Below the pieces are notes generated by a model. The model saw only the letters and a program-made list of their open reading frames with translations. It did no database searches and was not told the DNA's origin. A stretch of DNA of 64,000 nt from contig CALZFC010000103.1 of NCBI GenBank assembly GCA_945643635.1, positions 303,501 to 367,500 of the forward strand, read 5' to 3'. A program made the position numbers and the translations under genes. The DNA comes from Allodiplogaster sudhausi (lineage: Eukaryota > Nematoda > Chromadorea > Rhabditida > Diplogasteridae). Shown here piece by piece: positions 1 to 13,300 of this stretch (the stretch's first letter is position 1; every line of letters begins with the position of its first letter).

Positions 1-285
1 TAGTGAGGGATAGAGAGAAAATGACAATCTCTTTCTCTGTCTGGCTGCTTCTCTCTCTCTCTCACTCTCTCTCTCTCTGTGTCTCTGTCTCTGTCTCGCA
101 TCCGTATGAATATGATAATAAACATGATTCTAAAGACTCAAATATGATTATTTTGGAGTTGCCGACTTGTATTTGTCGGCAAATGAATACATGTTTTTCA
201 GATGCCTAATGCTTTTTTAAATTTTTTTGCCACGCCTTTTCGTTCAAGGCGTTAAGGTCTTTGCAGCTGAACTTCCAGAGCAGGC
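1..285. other. 5' edge: CT-rich tract and AT-rich DNA, no gene seen
   Basis: A CT-rich low-complexity run occupies about bases 50-95. The rest is AT-rich and shows no exon with family motifs. It lies directly upstream of the first srt exon and may hold that gene's promoter. Confidence 0.5.
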
Positions 286-3169
286 ATGGTACGTATTGGA
301 CAAATTCAGCCGATATGGAACTTCCGTGATAATCCGCTCTACAATTGCAGGTTTTTTTTTTAAATATATATATTAACATATTGTGTTCTTAAAAAAATGA
401 ATCGAAATTGTTATAAAGCAGAGACCATTGACAAAATTCAGCGTGGTTGCCGAGCCGGGCCCAAAGTGGAGTGAACTCCGCGGTAGACCAGACTTGCTTC
501 TCGGTATCGCAAGCGTGGCCATCGGCGTTGTCTCTGTCTGTCTGTATCTCTTCTGTCTGCCTGCTCTCTACGTACAGGCCAAGACCAATGCCTGCTATAA
601 GGTGTTTATTACATTATTATTATCATTATTGTTTATTGCTCACCGAGGGAGAAAAATATTTAAAATGAAGAATCATCGATGGAATATTAAACGTGACTTC
701 AGTGGCATTATCACTATATGCTAGTGAGAGTAAAACGAGAGAAAGAAAGAAAACTTATAGCATGAAAGATATGTATATACATATGTGGCCAAAAAGATTA
801 GGTCATTTACTTTGCTGTAAACCAGGAGAACAATGATAAATAACTGGAAATAATAAAAACATTTTTTTAGATAATGTTCGTATTGGCCATTGTTGATACG
901 CTGGCCGTGGCCATCTGCGCGATTGTCACGGGAATTTTTCAAATACGAGGCGAAGTCTTCTGCTCGAGCCCACATGCTAATTATATTTTCGGAGTCCTCG
1001 CAATGGGTTTTCGTTTCCTTCACCTACATACATATTATTGTGGTGAATCCGATTGACAATGGCTTCTAGATCGCCTTTTTGACTCGCTTTTTACACCCAG
1101 CAGAAACTCATTAATATATACAAGTTGGGAGAGCTTTCGATAAACGAACGAGAAGGATGGAAATAAAAGTTTTGCAAGAACAATCAAGTAATCCTTTCCA
1201 CTTTTAACGACCGACGGAAATCACGCTGATTATTGTCTTTAACGCTACATATCTCTAATAATGGAATCTTCTGGAAGCGAATAACTTTGAGGTGTAATCT
1301 GCACTAGATGAGCATAACAAACAACTCAGAGTGCTTTGTCAGAGAAATATTTGCATTTATTTATAGGTAAATATGTATGTATTAACCAAGAAAATTGTTG
1401 GTTACACTTACATATGATTAAATGCATGTATGTTCATAAGCGAGTGGAAAAATGATGAAATTGAACAATTTGTAACATAATTGATTTTTCGATATTGAAT
1501 TGCAGGTCTCTGGTGCACTTCTTGCATGACTTGCTTAGTGCTCGCACTCAATCGCCTCCTCGCGCTCACTAGGAGAACAACAAACATTTTCGCGGTAGTC
1601 TGCCTCTGACTCAACAATCTTCAACGTTCCAATTTATCAACATTTTATATTAAGGGAAATCGCACATTTCTTATCCTCCTTGTGCCCGTCATCTACGGAC
1701 TATTCTACGGGTTACATTTCCCGCTAGACAACTGCCTCATGAACCCTAATCATACTTTCAAACCTTTCTAATTTTAGCTGCTTTACACCCCCGCCCTTCT
1801 TCAACTCTGTCTACGGTGCTTGGTTCTTCAATCCATTCATTGACTCTTCGAGCAACTTAGAGGTTTCAGACTGTTGGGGCTTTTTCGTAGCTTTTTCGTA
1901 GTCCCTTCTCATTTACTTAGATTAGCCCTTTATCGATTTCTTTTCCTGCTAACTAGACAAGTGATTATTTATGTTCTGATGGGAAAGTGACAATGGAGGT
2001 GCTTGTTGCTCAGTACGAGAACATTGCTCACATCGTGAACAATGTGGGCCTGGTGCTCGCCATTTTTGGAGTCTACATCGTCGTCGGAGTGATGCTCTGC
2101 TTTCAGCGGTTAGTCGAATGTGATGGTCTTCCATCAGCACAAAGATTAAATGGAAACGGAGTATTGAAAATAAATAGAATCTTCATAGTGCTCAAGCCGC
2201 CGTAGCAAAGTGTTGCCCCGAAATGCGTCACTTTGCTACGGCGGCAGTAGGAGATTATTAGCGAGACATTTCTGGGTGGTTCTAACCAGTGAGGAGGCCT
2301 CTGTTACAGAAAGGCTGCAGCCAAAACTCCTCGCGGGTTACACTCCAACTCACACGCTGTCTGTTTTCCTTTTTAACTTTTCTTTTTTTCTTTTTACGTC
2401 ATGACCTTTTCGGGGGGAAAGTATATCGAAAAATGATATGTCGTCGTGTCATTACCGTAATCAACTCTCATCATGTGTATGAATGAATCATACGATGTTT
2501 TGCATGTATGTATGTTTTCCTCTCTGATCGCAAATTTTGTTAGTCAAATCAGCACGTATCTTGAAAGAGTGAAGAAAAACATTAATTGACGGACATTTAT
2601 AACGAGCCTAGAAAAGCTTGTTTTCAGGCAAGAATTGTTTGACAGCGTTTTTCTTTCCAAGATTTTCATCCAAACATCTCTGATTTGCTTCACGAATCTA
2701 TTTGCGTCTCTCATCTACGTCTACATGCAGTTCTTCTCTGCAAGCATGCAACTTATTCTCTCTGCGCAATTTCTCTGGGAATTCGGACATGGTAAGAAAA
2801 CTCATCAATAACTATCAGCAACAAGTTATAGATAAAATAAGTGTCTGTTTAAATAACTTTCTTTCAAGCTTGCCCAGCACTTATCTACGTCCTGATGAAC
2901 AGAACAGTGCGTCGCAACATTAGGAGATACTTCTCTTGCTTGGTGCGAGTCTAGAGCTTTTTTCATATTTGTTTTCATGCACTGTTAGACTTAGAAGAAA
3001 GATTTGTATGTTCTAAGACAAATTAGATACCAAACTACTTTATGCTTCTTTAATTTTTTTTTAGAAATCCTTAAACGCAACAACGAAGGAACGGGTAACA
3101 GTGACTGGGAGTGGAGCAGCCACGGTGCCCCCTATACCTGATCGGCCACATCCTACAACAAGATTCTAA
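286..3169 (+). CDS. Serpentine receptor class T (Srt), complete 10-exon gene
   Basis: Seven-transmembrane chemoreceptor of the nematode srt class, expected in sensory-neuron membranes. Exons: 286-350, 442-601, 871-1006, 1506-1594, 1655-1710, 1778-1862, 2014-2108, 2628-2791, 2869-2942, 3065-3169. They sum to 1,029 nt (342 aa), all GT-AG and phase-consistent. Family marks are visible in order: N-terminal YNCS, ACYKIM after TM1, LWCTSCMTCLVLALNR around TM3, GNRTFLILLVPVIYG in TM4, AWFFNPF, IAHIVNN before TM5, and the C-terminal LMNRTVRR. Length fits the family. In-frame stops in raw ORFs (for example near 1610) fall inside introns. The start at 286 is chosen because it keeps phase into YNCS. Seeing: motifs and phase. 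Known: srt class. Inferred: chemosensory role; no ligand can be named. Confidence 0.9.
2196..2245. repeat. Perfect hairpin in srt intron 7
   Basis: Arms of 17 bp (GCCGCCGTAGCAAAGTG at 2196-2212 and its exact complement at 2229-2245) enclose a 16-nt loop. The same arm, with small changes, forms the ends of the element at 58094-58708, so this looks like a collapsed copy of that MITE family. Confidence 0.7.
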
Positions 3170-5267
3170 TACAACTGCAAAAATGTTTTTGAATATTAAC
3201 GTTTTGTAATATTTTTTGATCGAATGTCGTGCATAGTATAATGATAATTTCGACACACATTATAGCAACCACAAGTGCATTCATTGTAGGGGGCAGTTGC
3301 CTAAAATAAGTTTTCTTTTACATTCCCTTGCGTAACTTTAATAGACCTTATCTTCGCACCTCGTATCTATGAGAAGTTGATAGCACTGCGCTAACGACGT
3401 CGAATGAAATTGCATAGAGTTTTAATAAATAAAGTGTAGTCAAAGATGCCATGCTTTTATCATAAAGATATTTTACCTTTGACTTGACAGGTAATAACCC
3501 TGGCTCTGGAGAAACGGTGGGCTTAGAGCCCAATGTCTGCGGGAAAAAAAAATCCCATTACACTGGCTACAAGAACATGCATACAAGTGCATTTACAGAA
3601 CTCATAAAAGTTTGTTTCTTTTTCAACATTAATAGTCTTGAATAATTAATAGATTTATTTTCTGATATGGAATTTATTCAGAATTAATCATCATTATGCA
3701 AAATGTCACGTATGCACATCCATGACAATAGTATTCTTACTTGACTACTGACATGGAAACACTGACATTCTCGCTAATCACTTTCATGTCCGATTTTATC
3801 GACTGGATCCGATTTTTTCTAGACTTTTATTTCAAGGTTGTTAAAGGAAGTATCCTGCGAATAATTCTACAGTAGCGCTAGAGAACGCGTTTGAATGCGC
3901 GCGCTCATAAAGTTGCCTGTCGCTCGGTCGAGAGAGCATGTGAAATAGGAGGGTGGCTCCGACCTATCGTAGCTAATTCTCTACCCGCCTGTTTTCGCGT
4001 TACTATTTCTCAGAAAGTAATGGAAGAAACTCGCTCAGACTTTCTGTAGTCATGTTTTATGACAAGATGAATATGTTCATATAGAAAAGAACGTAGGTTA
4101 ATTATTCCCCGGATACCTCTTTTAATTGCAATTTTTAAGCGGCTCCCACTTACCATCTGTCTGTATTGGACACAGGACACTCGCTGGAAAACGAAGTTTT
4201 AGCTAAGCTCGAGATAGGAGTCGACAAATATTCCGGCCCCTCGATTAGCAGCACGTCGTTTCTCATTGTCAATATATTTATCATGCTTAAAACATTGCTT
4301 CTTCTTCAATAACCACGTTTCAGGTCAGGTGCGTTTGTGGTGGTCTCTCTAGTCTGTGATTGGAGGCCAAGAAATAATTGTCATCAAAAGCGAGCAGTTC
4401 AATGCGAAGTACCGATTGAATCGGAGAAAGAGAATTAAGAAAATGAGAAGTTAGTGAAAGGAATGATAGAGCTAGAGAGTAGAGTGAAAAGGAATACAGT
4501 CGGAAAAGAGAAATGAGATCATCGTGTTATCAATCTGTGCTCAAGTCTCGGCGAGAGAGAACGGTTTAGAGTGAGAGAGCGAGACAGACAGAGACAGAGT
4601 GAGAGATAATGCGAGAGAAAGAGAGATCGAGAAATCTAGTGATCGAGACAATTAAGAAGAGAAAACTAGAGCACATCGAGCGATGACTCCTTTTAGAAAT
4701 CGCGACCGTGTTCAGGGGTACAAAAGGAGTGCCTTCTTAGCTTAATCACTTTCATGCTGACTCTAGATCGGAATTGTTCCAGACTTTCATTTCAAAGTTA
4801 TGTCTGGTAATTTTTAAGAGTCCTGTATTTAATTGCATGTAAATATGCATGTTTATATGTACATAGTAAGTGTGTTTGAGTTCCGGAAAACGGGCTTTCT
4901 CAAAATCCACCGCACATTTTGATCACGGCTATTTCCCGCTCTCTCGCACTCTCTTCATCCATCTCTCTCTCTCTCTCTCTCTGTGCATATCTTGCTTTCG
5001 CCCCCTCCCCGATCTGTTTATTTATCATACTGTCATGAAGATTTGTATATTTGTGCCCATATATCTCCCTTAACACTAAGATCCGTTATTCCTCCTTCTT
5101 TGCATAATGGATCATACTTTTTTTCTATCCTTTTTTTTACATTTTCTATCCATGATTAGTTATTCTCTTATCTTAGCACCATCATCCCTGAATGCAAAAA
5201 GTGAACTTAATTGCTGTAAACTCTTCTCTTTTTCAGCAAAAGAAAAAGAAAGAGAAAGATTGCCAAA
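3170..5267. other. Intergenic, repeat-bearing; 5' flank of cysteine synthase copy A
   Basis: No convincing exon is seen. A short block near 3778-3845 (ATCACTTTCATG followed by a CTAGACTTT motif) recurs at 4743-4802. Bases 4436-4700 are GA-rich and match 9090-9370 upstream of copy B, so this flank belongs to the tandem duplication. A TTTTTCAG acceptor ends at 5236, 31 bases before the start codon, consistent with a spliced-leader site or a 5' UTR intron. Confidence 0.55.
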
Positions 5268-8200
5268 ATGTCCCACTCCGTCCTCTGCCACGATGTCACC
5301 GAGTGCGTCGGCAAGACACCGCTCGTCGAGCTGCACAACGTCACGAGGGGATTGAACGCAAGGATCGGTTAGAGAGCAAACTTACTCTAACTGAACTAGT
5401 TCCCGTTACGAAGTGGTAACAATTCAGTACGATCCCTATGATGATAGAACGAGCGCATGTGATGTAGAAACTAGAAAGAAGAGGTCATACTATTGTTGCG
5501 AAGTATGGCGTCTGCGATTTCTTTATATAAATGACTAGCGATTGATTTGTAATGTATATGTAATTATTTATATATAATATATATAAACAATTAAAAGAAA
5601 CAATACAAAAAAACGTATAAACTTGGATAAGATTAATGTCAAGTCTTTCTTAATTCAGCCGTCAAACTCGACTATATGAATCCGGCGGGCTCGGTCAAGG
5701 ATCGAGTCGGGCGCGCGATGATTGTCGACGCGGAGAAAAAGGTATCAATCCGTCTCTTAGTGTATGTTGTGGTGTCCTTACGTAGGAGACGTTGAGTCCT
5801 TCACACAGAGGAACAGGGAATAGACAGCGGGAAGACGAGGCGAGAGCAGGAAAGGGTTTATTTATTAGAGAGAAGAGGGAATGCGGAAGATCGAACGCTC
5901 GTGAGAGGAGAGGAGGATGGAAGTGACGTGGAGACACGAAGTGTCCAACTGAGACGGGTAGTGGAAGTGGGTATTGGAAGTCTGCCTGCCGAGAGTTTAA
6001 ATACCATTCCGAGCTGGCAGACTAACTTAGACGAGTAAAATGTAACAGGACTCACTGAGTCCATACAAAGTGCATGGAACACATAATCAAATGCAGATAT
6101 TCATATATCTACTCAACAGTGTGATTCCGTTGTATAAAATTTTCCGAAACACCATACAAATCGATGGCCATTTCCAGGGACTTATCAAGCCGGGCGTCTC
6201 CGTGCTAATTGTGCCGACGTCGGGCAATCTCGGAATTGGCGTCGTACTAGCGGCAAAGATTAAGGGGTTCGTGGACCATCTGTGCGATTTATGAGATAAT
6301 CAAAAGAAATCAGAACAGCCCGGGAACACAGCCCAAGTCAAGGAGTTTGCATTTTTCTTTAAACAGTTTTTTTTAGAACTTTCAGATACTAGGAATCTAT
6401 TTTGCCAGTGAAAAAAAAAATATCAAACCACCTGAAGGGACAATTCAACCCTATTCAAACATTTTGTATTTTTCTGAAAAGCGGATTTTTTTTTACTTTC
6501 GGATACTGGGAATCCGAAGGGTCTAACCACAAAATCAAGCTACGCCTTTACATTGAGAATATCGAGAAAATTTCATTCTTTCTTTCTCACTTCGAGCAAA
6601 TGTATGAAATTATGGAGTCAAATTACTTTTCACAAAAGGAAGAACAAGCTGAAAAGTGAGCATCTTTTCCCGTGTCATGTACAAGCTGATCATAACGATG
6701 CACTCGGCTTGCAGCGTCGAACGGCAAACAATCTTGAAAGCATACGGAGCAGAGGTTAAAGGAAACGGAAACTCTTCTTTTACTTTGCGCTTTTTCGGTA
6801 CAAAATTAATATTTTCGTTTTCACAATTTTAAATACTATTCAAGTTATTTTAAAAGATGTTACTTTTTTCAGTTTAGAAGTGTTTCACATAGCCCTGCTT
6901 AATCGCGACCTTTCCCCACAGGTGATCCTGACTGATCCGGCGCTCGGAGTCAATGGGATGATCGAACGCGCAAATCAGCTTGCGGACGTTATTCCTGACT
7001 CGCTCGTCCTTAATCAGGTATCTGTCTTGTATTATGGATGTAGTCTGATTGCAGTCAATGACTATTGAACTACCAGTTAATGTAACTTTCAATTTTATCT
7101 TATTTTAATTTTACGTTTTTTTTAAATGTATTTCTTATATTTGCATTTCTGTGTAGCTAAAGTATCCCTTTACATACCTAATTGTAACTATCTACGTGAC
7201 ATTTTTTGCACAGTTCGATAGCCCGGCGAACGTGGGCGCGCACTACGCGACTACCGGCCCAGAGATTTGGAACCAGACGAATGGGAAGGTAAGGGTATCA
7301 ATAGAATATTGACTGACACTACTGTTATTATTGGCATCCAAGCAAAATGTCAAATTAATCTCGGTGACTGATGTTTTCAGTCAGAGAATGGCAACAGCAG
7401 TTACCAAAGACGAATTGAATCAAATATTGACTCGCTCTCTCGTATTCTCAATAGTTTATGCTATTTTCTGGAGCAAACTGCGCAGAAATCCTCTTCAGAA
7501 AGTGATTTCACGACACCATTTTGAGGCTCAAACTTGCTTCCTCTACATTTCCGGTGATCCATATACAATCTTTCCAGGTCGACATCGCCTGCTTTGGAAC
7601 CGGCTCTGGTGCCACAATAACGGGCACTGGACGATTTTTGAGAGAAAAGAAGGCGAACGTATGTACATACATACATATAACGCGTGCTCTCTTTATTTTT
7701 TCATCCAATTGCATCGTGATAATTCAAGAGAAGTATTCAAAATTGCAAAGATACGGAATGTGTCACATTCATACCTAAAGAAGACAAATGTTACAAAGTC
7801 GTCATCTTATTCGCTCATATTTCTGCTGTAACATCGAAAGTATTAATTTCATAAATGAATGGATCGATTAAATGCGATTATCAGATTGGCATCTACCCGG
7901 TTGAGCCGTTCGAATCTTCCGTTCTCAACGGGTTCCCTCACAGCCCACATCGTATTCAGGGTAAGCTCAAGGAATAATTCTAATTTTCTGAAGACTATTT
8001 ACCAATAATCGCGCCGAATGGCGACATGATAGTTTTTTTTTCATTTTAACCTCCTTCCGTTCTCAACATACATACATATGTCATGCAAAGATCTCAAAAC
8101 ATCAACGCCGAAAGAGTGCGAGCTCTCCTGCCCTTCTCTCTCTCTCTTTCAGGCATTGGCCCCGGAATGGTTCCGCCAAATCTGGACTGCTCACTCTTCT

Positions 8201-8912
8201 CGGAAGCTCTTCGTGTTCATTCGGATGATGCAATCGTCATGGCTCGCCGTCTCGCCTCCGAGGAATCCATTCTTGCCGGCATCAGCTCGGGCGCAAATGT
8301 CTGCGCCGCGATTGAGGTTTTGCTACTTGGGAATAATTTTTGATTGCGCCACTTCTCTTTTAGTGTTACTCAAACATTTTGGTGCCACTCTCCTTTGTTC
8401 AGTGCCACTCCAAGTTTAGTTCCATTACTATTTTTAGAGATAAAATCTTTTATTATTATTTGCTAATATTGTTAGTGGAGCTCAGTTGAATGTCTTCATA
8501 ATTCCATTTAGAAAGCGCTGATCACGCAGCATTTTATATTGTCATTTTTCTAACTAACTTTCTTTACTTGTCACGAAAATATGTATATTCAAGAAGAAGA
8601 AAAATGTACACAACTTACAGCTCGCGAAACGGCCTGAGAACGCGGGCAAACTTATCGTAACCATGGTGAACAGCTTTGGAGAACGATACCTGTTTGTTTT
8701 TATGTCTTCTTCTATTTCTCTAATTACAAATTATGTTGTTATTAACATATTAATTCAATAACATTTTGCATCTCCTGATTATTCGATTAAAAATAAAATA
8801 TCTTGTTAGCTCAACCGAACTCTACTCGACGATTCTTAGCGATGCCGAAAAGATGACGCATCAAACTCTCGAAGAGAGCATCGTTGCCGCCCGTAAATAC
8901 GTGGCAGCTTAA
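5268..8912 (+). CDS. Cysteine synthase-like PLP enzyme, copy A (exon 4 acceptor lost)
   Basis: Fold-type II PLP enzyme of the cysteine synthase / cystathionine beta-synthase group, as in nematode cysl genes (sulfide or cyanide handling with O-acetylserine). Exons: 5268-5367, 5659-5741, 6178-6266, 6661-6754, 6922-7017, 7214-7288, 7578-7658, 7885-7960, 8153-8316, 8621-8691, 8810-8912; 343 aa. PLP lysine is K47 in [23 protein letters not shown] is the phosphate loop; GISSGAN supplies the pyridine-contact Ser. The substrate loop reads PTSGNL, not the usual PTSGNT. Exon 4 normally begins at 6679 (compare copy B), but the preceding AG is AT here. The only in-frame acceptor I find is the TGAG ending at 6660, which adds six residues (IFSRVM). 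If that site is unused the gene is broken. Tandem with copy B, offset about 5.09 kb. Confidence 0.82.
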
Positions 8913-10359
8913 TATATTTTTGTTCACGATTGTCATATTTAATTAATACATTAGGACTCAAGACATTGCTAACGAAAGAAGTAAGCATATATTGGGGCAT
9001 GGATATATTCAGTATGAGTGACAAGCAGATAAAAAGTAAGGAGGTCTCAGCATCGCATGCATATTTGTAACGCTGAGGCTCATACAAGGAGATTGAAGAA
9101 AGACATAAGTCAGTGAGCGGAAAGTTAGAGCTAGAGTGTAGAGCGGAATGAAAAAAACAGTCGGAAGAGAGACATGAGATTGTCCTGTTATCAATATGTG
9201 CTCACGTCCCGGTGAGAGAGAGAGAGTGGTTTAGAGTGAGTAAGAGAAAGAGAGACAGACAGAGACACGGAGAGAGAGAGAGATAATGCGCGAGAAAGAG
9301 TCCGAGAATTAGAGAGATAGAGACATTGAAGAAGAGGCAACTAGAGCACAACGTGCCAACACTCTTTTTAGAATTCGCAAAAGTTTACAGGTACAAAATG
9401 CGTGCTTCGCGAGCAGAAATCAGTTTTAAGCGATTGTCCAGTGTTCACTTGCATGCATGAGTATGAGTTCCTGCCGACGGGATTTCTCTTAATCTGTCAT
9501 TCGTCTTTAACACGCTTCCATCACGGCTATTTCTCTCTCGCTCTCTTTCTCCCTTTCTCTCTATCACATTCTCTTTGTGTCACATTCTCTATCGTTCGCA
9601 TTCTCTCTCATATATGTTCTCCCTTAACTCAAAGCTGTCATTTAGATTCTCTTGGCTATACTACAGTCCCGACCGCGATCTCGATACCAAGGATGCTTCG
9701 GACGCATCCAAATGCATCCTTGTTAATAACTATTGTCCTAGTCTAAAATATTTTTAATGACAAATTAGTTTATTTATAGTGCTACTATTTAAAAAAAATA
9801 ATTTATAACAGTTGATAAGAAGATATCAGTTTTGCTTATAGAAAATTTCATTTTAGTATTTTATGAAAACAGTTTGTCCTGAACCATTATTTTTCTCCAC
9901 TCACATCCCATATAATAAAATAAGAGATTTTAGCAATGATAAGAGAAATCAGTAAATCAGACCTTATCACAGGAGTTCATTTGCTGAGATGATTCGCTAA
10001 ACGATGCTGAATCTAAATATGAAAACCTTTTCAAAATAAAACGTCCATTGAAATTATATTTTCGATTATGTGTACTTTGCAAGACTTAATTTAGTATTCC
10101 AAATTGCCTTGGTCGTTGTCATTATATTATGATGCTTCAAATCTAGGTTGCTCCCATAGCATTTCATCATACCAATTTAGCAAAAAACAAACAAACTATG
10201 TACTGGTCGTAATTGAGCCAACTTTTATTGTCGTACTTCCATTCGCCATCTAAGCTGTTTTTCAATTTTTATTCAAAAACGTGCACGCAAAAAGAGAACT
10301 CTTAGTGCTATAAATTCTTCTTCTTCAGCGAAAAAAGAAAGAGAATTGGAAGGGTCAAA
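8913..10359. other. Intergenic spacer between the cysteine synthase copies
   Basis: Bases 9090-9370 repeat the GA-rich 4436-4700 flank of copy A. The remainder is CT-rich (9530-9620) or AT-rich with no supported exon. A TTCTTCAG acceptor ends near 10328, in the same relative place as the candidate spliced-leader site of copy A. Confidence 0.55.
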
Positions 10360-13300
10360 ATGTCCCACTCCATCCTCTGCCACGATGTCACCGAGTGCGT
10401 CGGCAAGACACCGCTCGTCGAGCTGCACAACGTCACGAGGGGATTGGACGCAAGGATCGGTTAGAGAGCGAACTTACTCTAACGGAACGAGTTCTCGTTA
10501 CAAAGAGTGAACAATTCAGACCGTTTCAATATGACAGAATAGAGAGAGGAGAGAAAATGAGAGAAAAGGAGAGAGACAGACAGACAGAGAGAGACAAAGA
10601 GATGTGATCGATTCAAAGACTCAAGTACATAGGAACCCCTCCAAAAAGTGCAGCCGTTTCAAAATGTCCTCCCCAAAGAGACTAACAAGAACGATAAGAA
10701 GACTAGAAACTAGAAAGAAAAGGCCGTAATTTCGGCGCGAAAGAAGGATTCTTGACTTCTTTACATAAATAACCGGTGATTTATTTTGTATGCAAAGATA
10801 TCCATAAACAATGAAATATATCAATTAAAAAAATTACTTCTAAAGGAGGGAATGATTCATTTCAAATGTCTCTTCATTCAGCAGTCAAACTCGATTACAT
10901 GAATCCAGCAGGCTCGGTCAAGGATCGTGTGGGGCGTGCGATGATTGTCGAAGCGGAGGAAAAGGTTCGCTGATTTTTGTGTGTCACGGCATATTTTAGT
11001 GTGATTCTGTTGTTTACAATTTTTCCAGAAACACACTATAAATCGACGGATATTTTCAGGGACTAATCAAGCCGGGCGTCTCCGTACTTATTGCGCCGAC
11101 GGGCGGCAATCTTGGTATTGCTCTTGCACTTGCGGCCAAGAAAATGGGGTTCGTGGACATACATACATAGGATCAAACTATGAAAGGGGGGATAATGTGA
11201 TAGTTGAGCTTGCAATCTTTAACTTGTAGATGATTAAATGATTTTGCGGCGCGAACGAAAAGGATTGAAATAATTGTGAAAAGGCTACTAGGGTAGGCTC
11301 GATTAAAGGAACGATAAATACATGTTTTTTAAACGTTTAGTTGATGTAGATAATGAGAGTGATGTGCTTAAACTAAGACAATACAGAAACATGAACGGCT
11401 AAAAAAAAATTAAAGTGCGTGGAATGAGCATTAGAATAAATGGCATTTGAAATCTTAGCCCCAGGGGAATTACTGATCTAGTTGGACTAGCCTACTGTTT
11501 CACTTGATTCCACCAGATTCCCGAGGCTAGAGATACATACAATTATCCTATGAAAAGCAGAAAGTGAAATTGAATTGCATGGGACGTGTCAGGGTAAACG
11601 TGGTGGGAGTTTTTGTTCTAGCTTGTTTTAAAATAGCGACCTTTCGTTCACGAATTGAAGAGGTTGAAATTCTGGAATTGAAATACTTCCCGCATAAGAA
11701 GAACAAACAAAAAAGATCAGTTTTTCCCATGGCAGGTACAAGCTGATCGTAACGATGCCCTCGAATTACAGCGTCGAACGTCGCACAGTCTTGAAGGCAT
11801 ACGACGCCGAGGTGGATATGTATATTAATGGAATCCATTTTGAATTCGCGCCCTTTCACCTGAATCAGGAGCAGTTTGGGTTTAGAGGTTTCGAGGGGAA
11901 TGTTTTTCGAAAAAGGTTTCGGTCCAATAAAAAAACTACAAATTCCTGATTTGTTTTGTTAGAAAAACATTTCTGCTTAATACGTATTCGCAATATGAGA
12001 TACCTAACAAAAATAAAAATAAAACTATCCCCCAGGTGACCCTCACTGATCCAGAGCTCGGCCTCGCCGAGATGTTCCGAGTTGCTAATGAGCTTGCAGA
12101 AGTTATTCCAAGCTCACTCGTCCTAAATCAGGTACCTGTGCTGTATTGTATTGTAGAAGTAGTCTAGATGCTGTAAAGGACTGATGAACTGCTAATATAG
12201 ATAATTGTTACTTTATTTTAAATGTATTATATCATTTTAATTTAATGTATTTTTCATTTCCTTTGTAAAAAATGTTACGCAAAAAAATTGTAACTATCAA
12301 TGTGACATTGTTTACACAGTTCGATAGTCCGGCAAACGTGGCTGCGCATTACGCGACGACTGGCCCAGAGATTTGGAGCCAGACGAATGGAAAGGTAATC
12401 ATTTAGATTCGTGATTGCTATCGACATTGACATTATTGATTGATATTTACATTATTGACTTATTATGAGATTATTGGCAGGTCATTTAAAAGGTCCGATG
12501 TAGTCATTCAGAAAACAACACTTAAAGTACACAGATTTGATCAAATTTCTGCACGCTTTCGCACTCTCATTAATTTGTGCAACTTTTTTTCTCATGAACA
12601 AATGCGTAAAAAATATATACACCGCACCATTTCTCCCCTTTTCCAATGATCCATTCGTCCGAAAGTGGCATATACATACATGTAAACCATTTCCATGGCT
12701 TTCCTGGCGCCTTTCCAGGTGGACATCCTTTGCATTGGCTGCGGCTCAGGTGGCACACTCACGGGCGCTGGACGATTTCTGCGAGAGAAGAAGGCGGACG
12801 TATAGAACTCTCACTCTCTTTCTCTTTCTCTTTCTCTTTTTCTCTTTCTCTTTCTCTTTCTCTTTCTCTTTCTCTTTCTCTTTCTCTTTCTCTTTCTCTT
12901 TCTCTTTCTCTTTCTCTTTCTCTTTCTCTTTCTCTTTCTCTTTCTCTTTCTCTTTCTCTTTCTCTTTCTCTTTCTCTTTCTCTTTCTCTTTCTCTTTCTT
13001 TTTCTCTTTTCTCTTTCTCTTTCTCTTTCTCTTTCTCTCTTTCTCCTTTTCTCTTTCCCTTTCTCGCTCTCACTTTGATTGTCTCTTTCCCCTCTCTCTC
13101 TATGCTCTCTATTCTTTATTTTTCTACAACTCTATGTATCGCGCATCAAATTATCATTTCGCTTTTACATCTCCAATGTATGTACGAAAATGCGAATAGA
13201 ATGAATATGGCACATTAATTTTCATTCTCTCATATTTGTATTGCCTCATCGAAGTATTTATTTAGTAAATGAATAGATTTAAAAAATACGATTCACAGAT

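Noticed and set aside
12759..13218. Long ORFs of SF-, SL- and RE-repeats on both strands
   Set aside because: They are translations of a (CTTTCT)n microsatellite in an intron.
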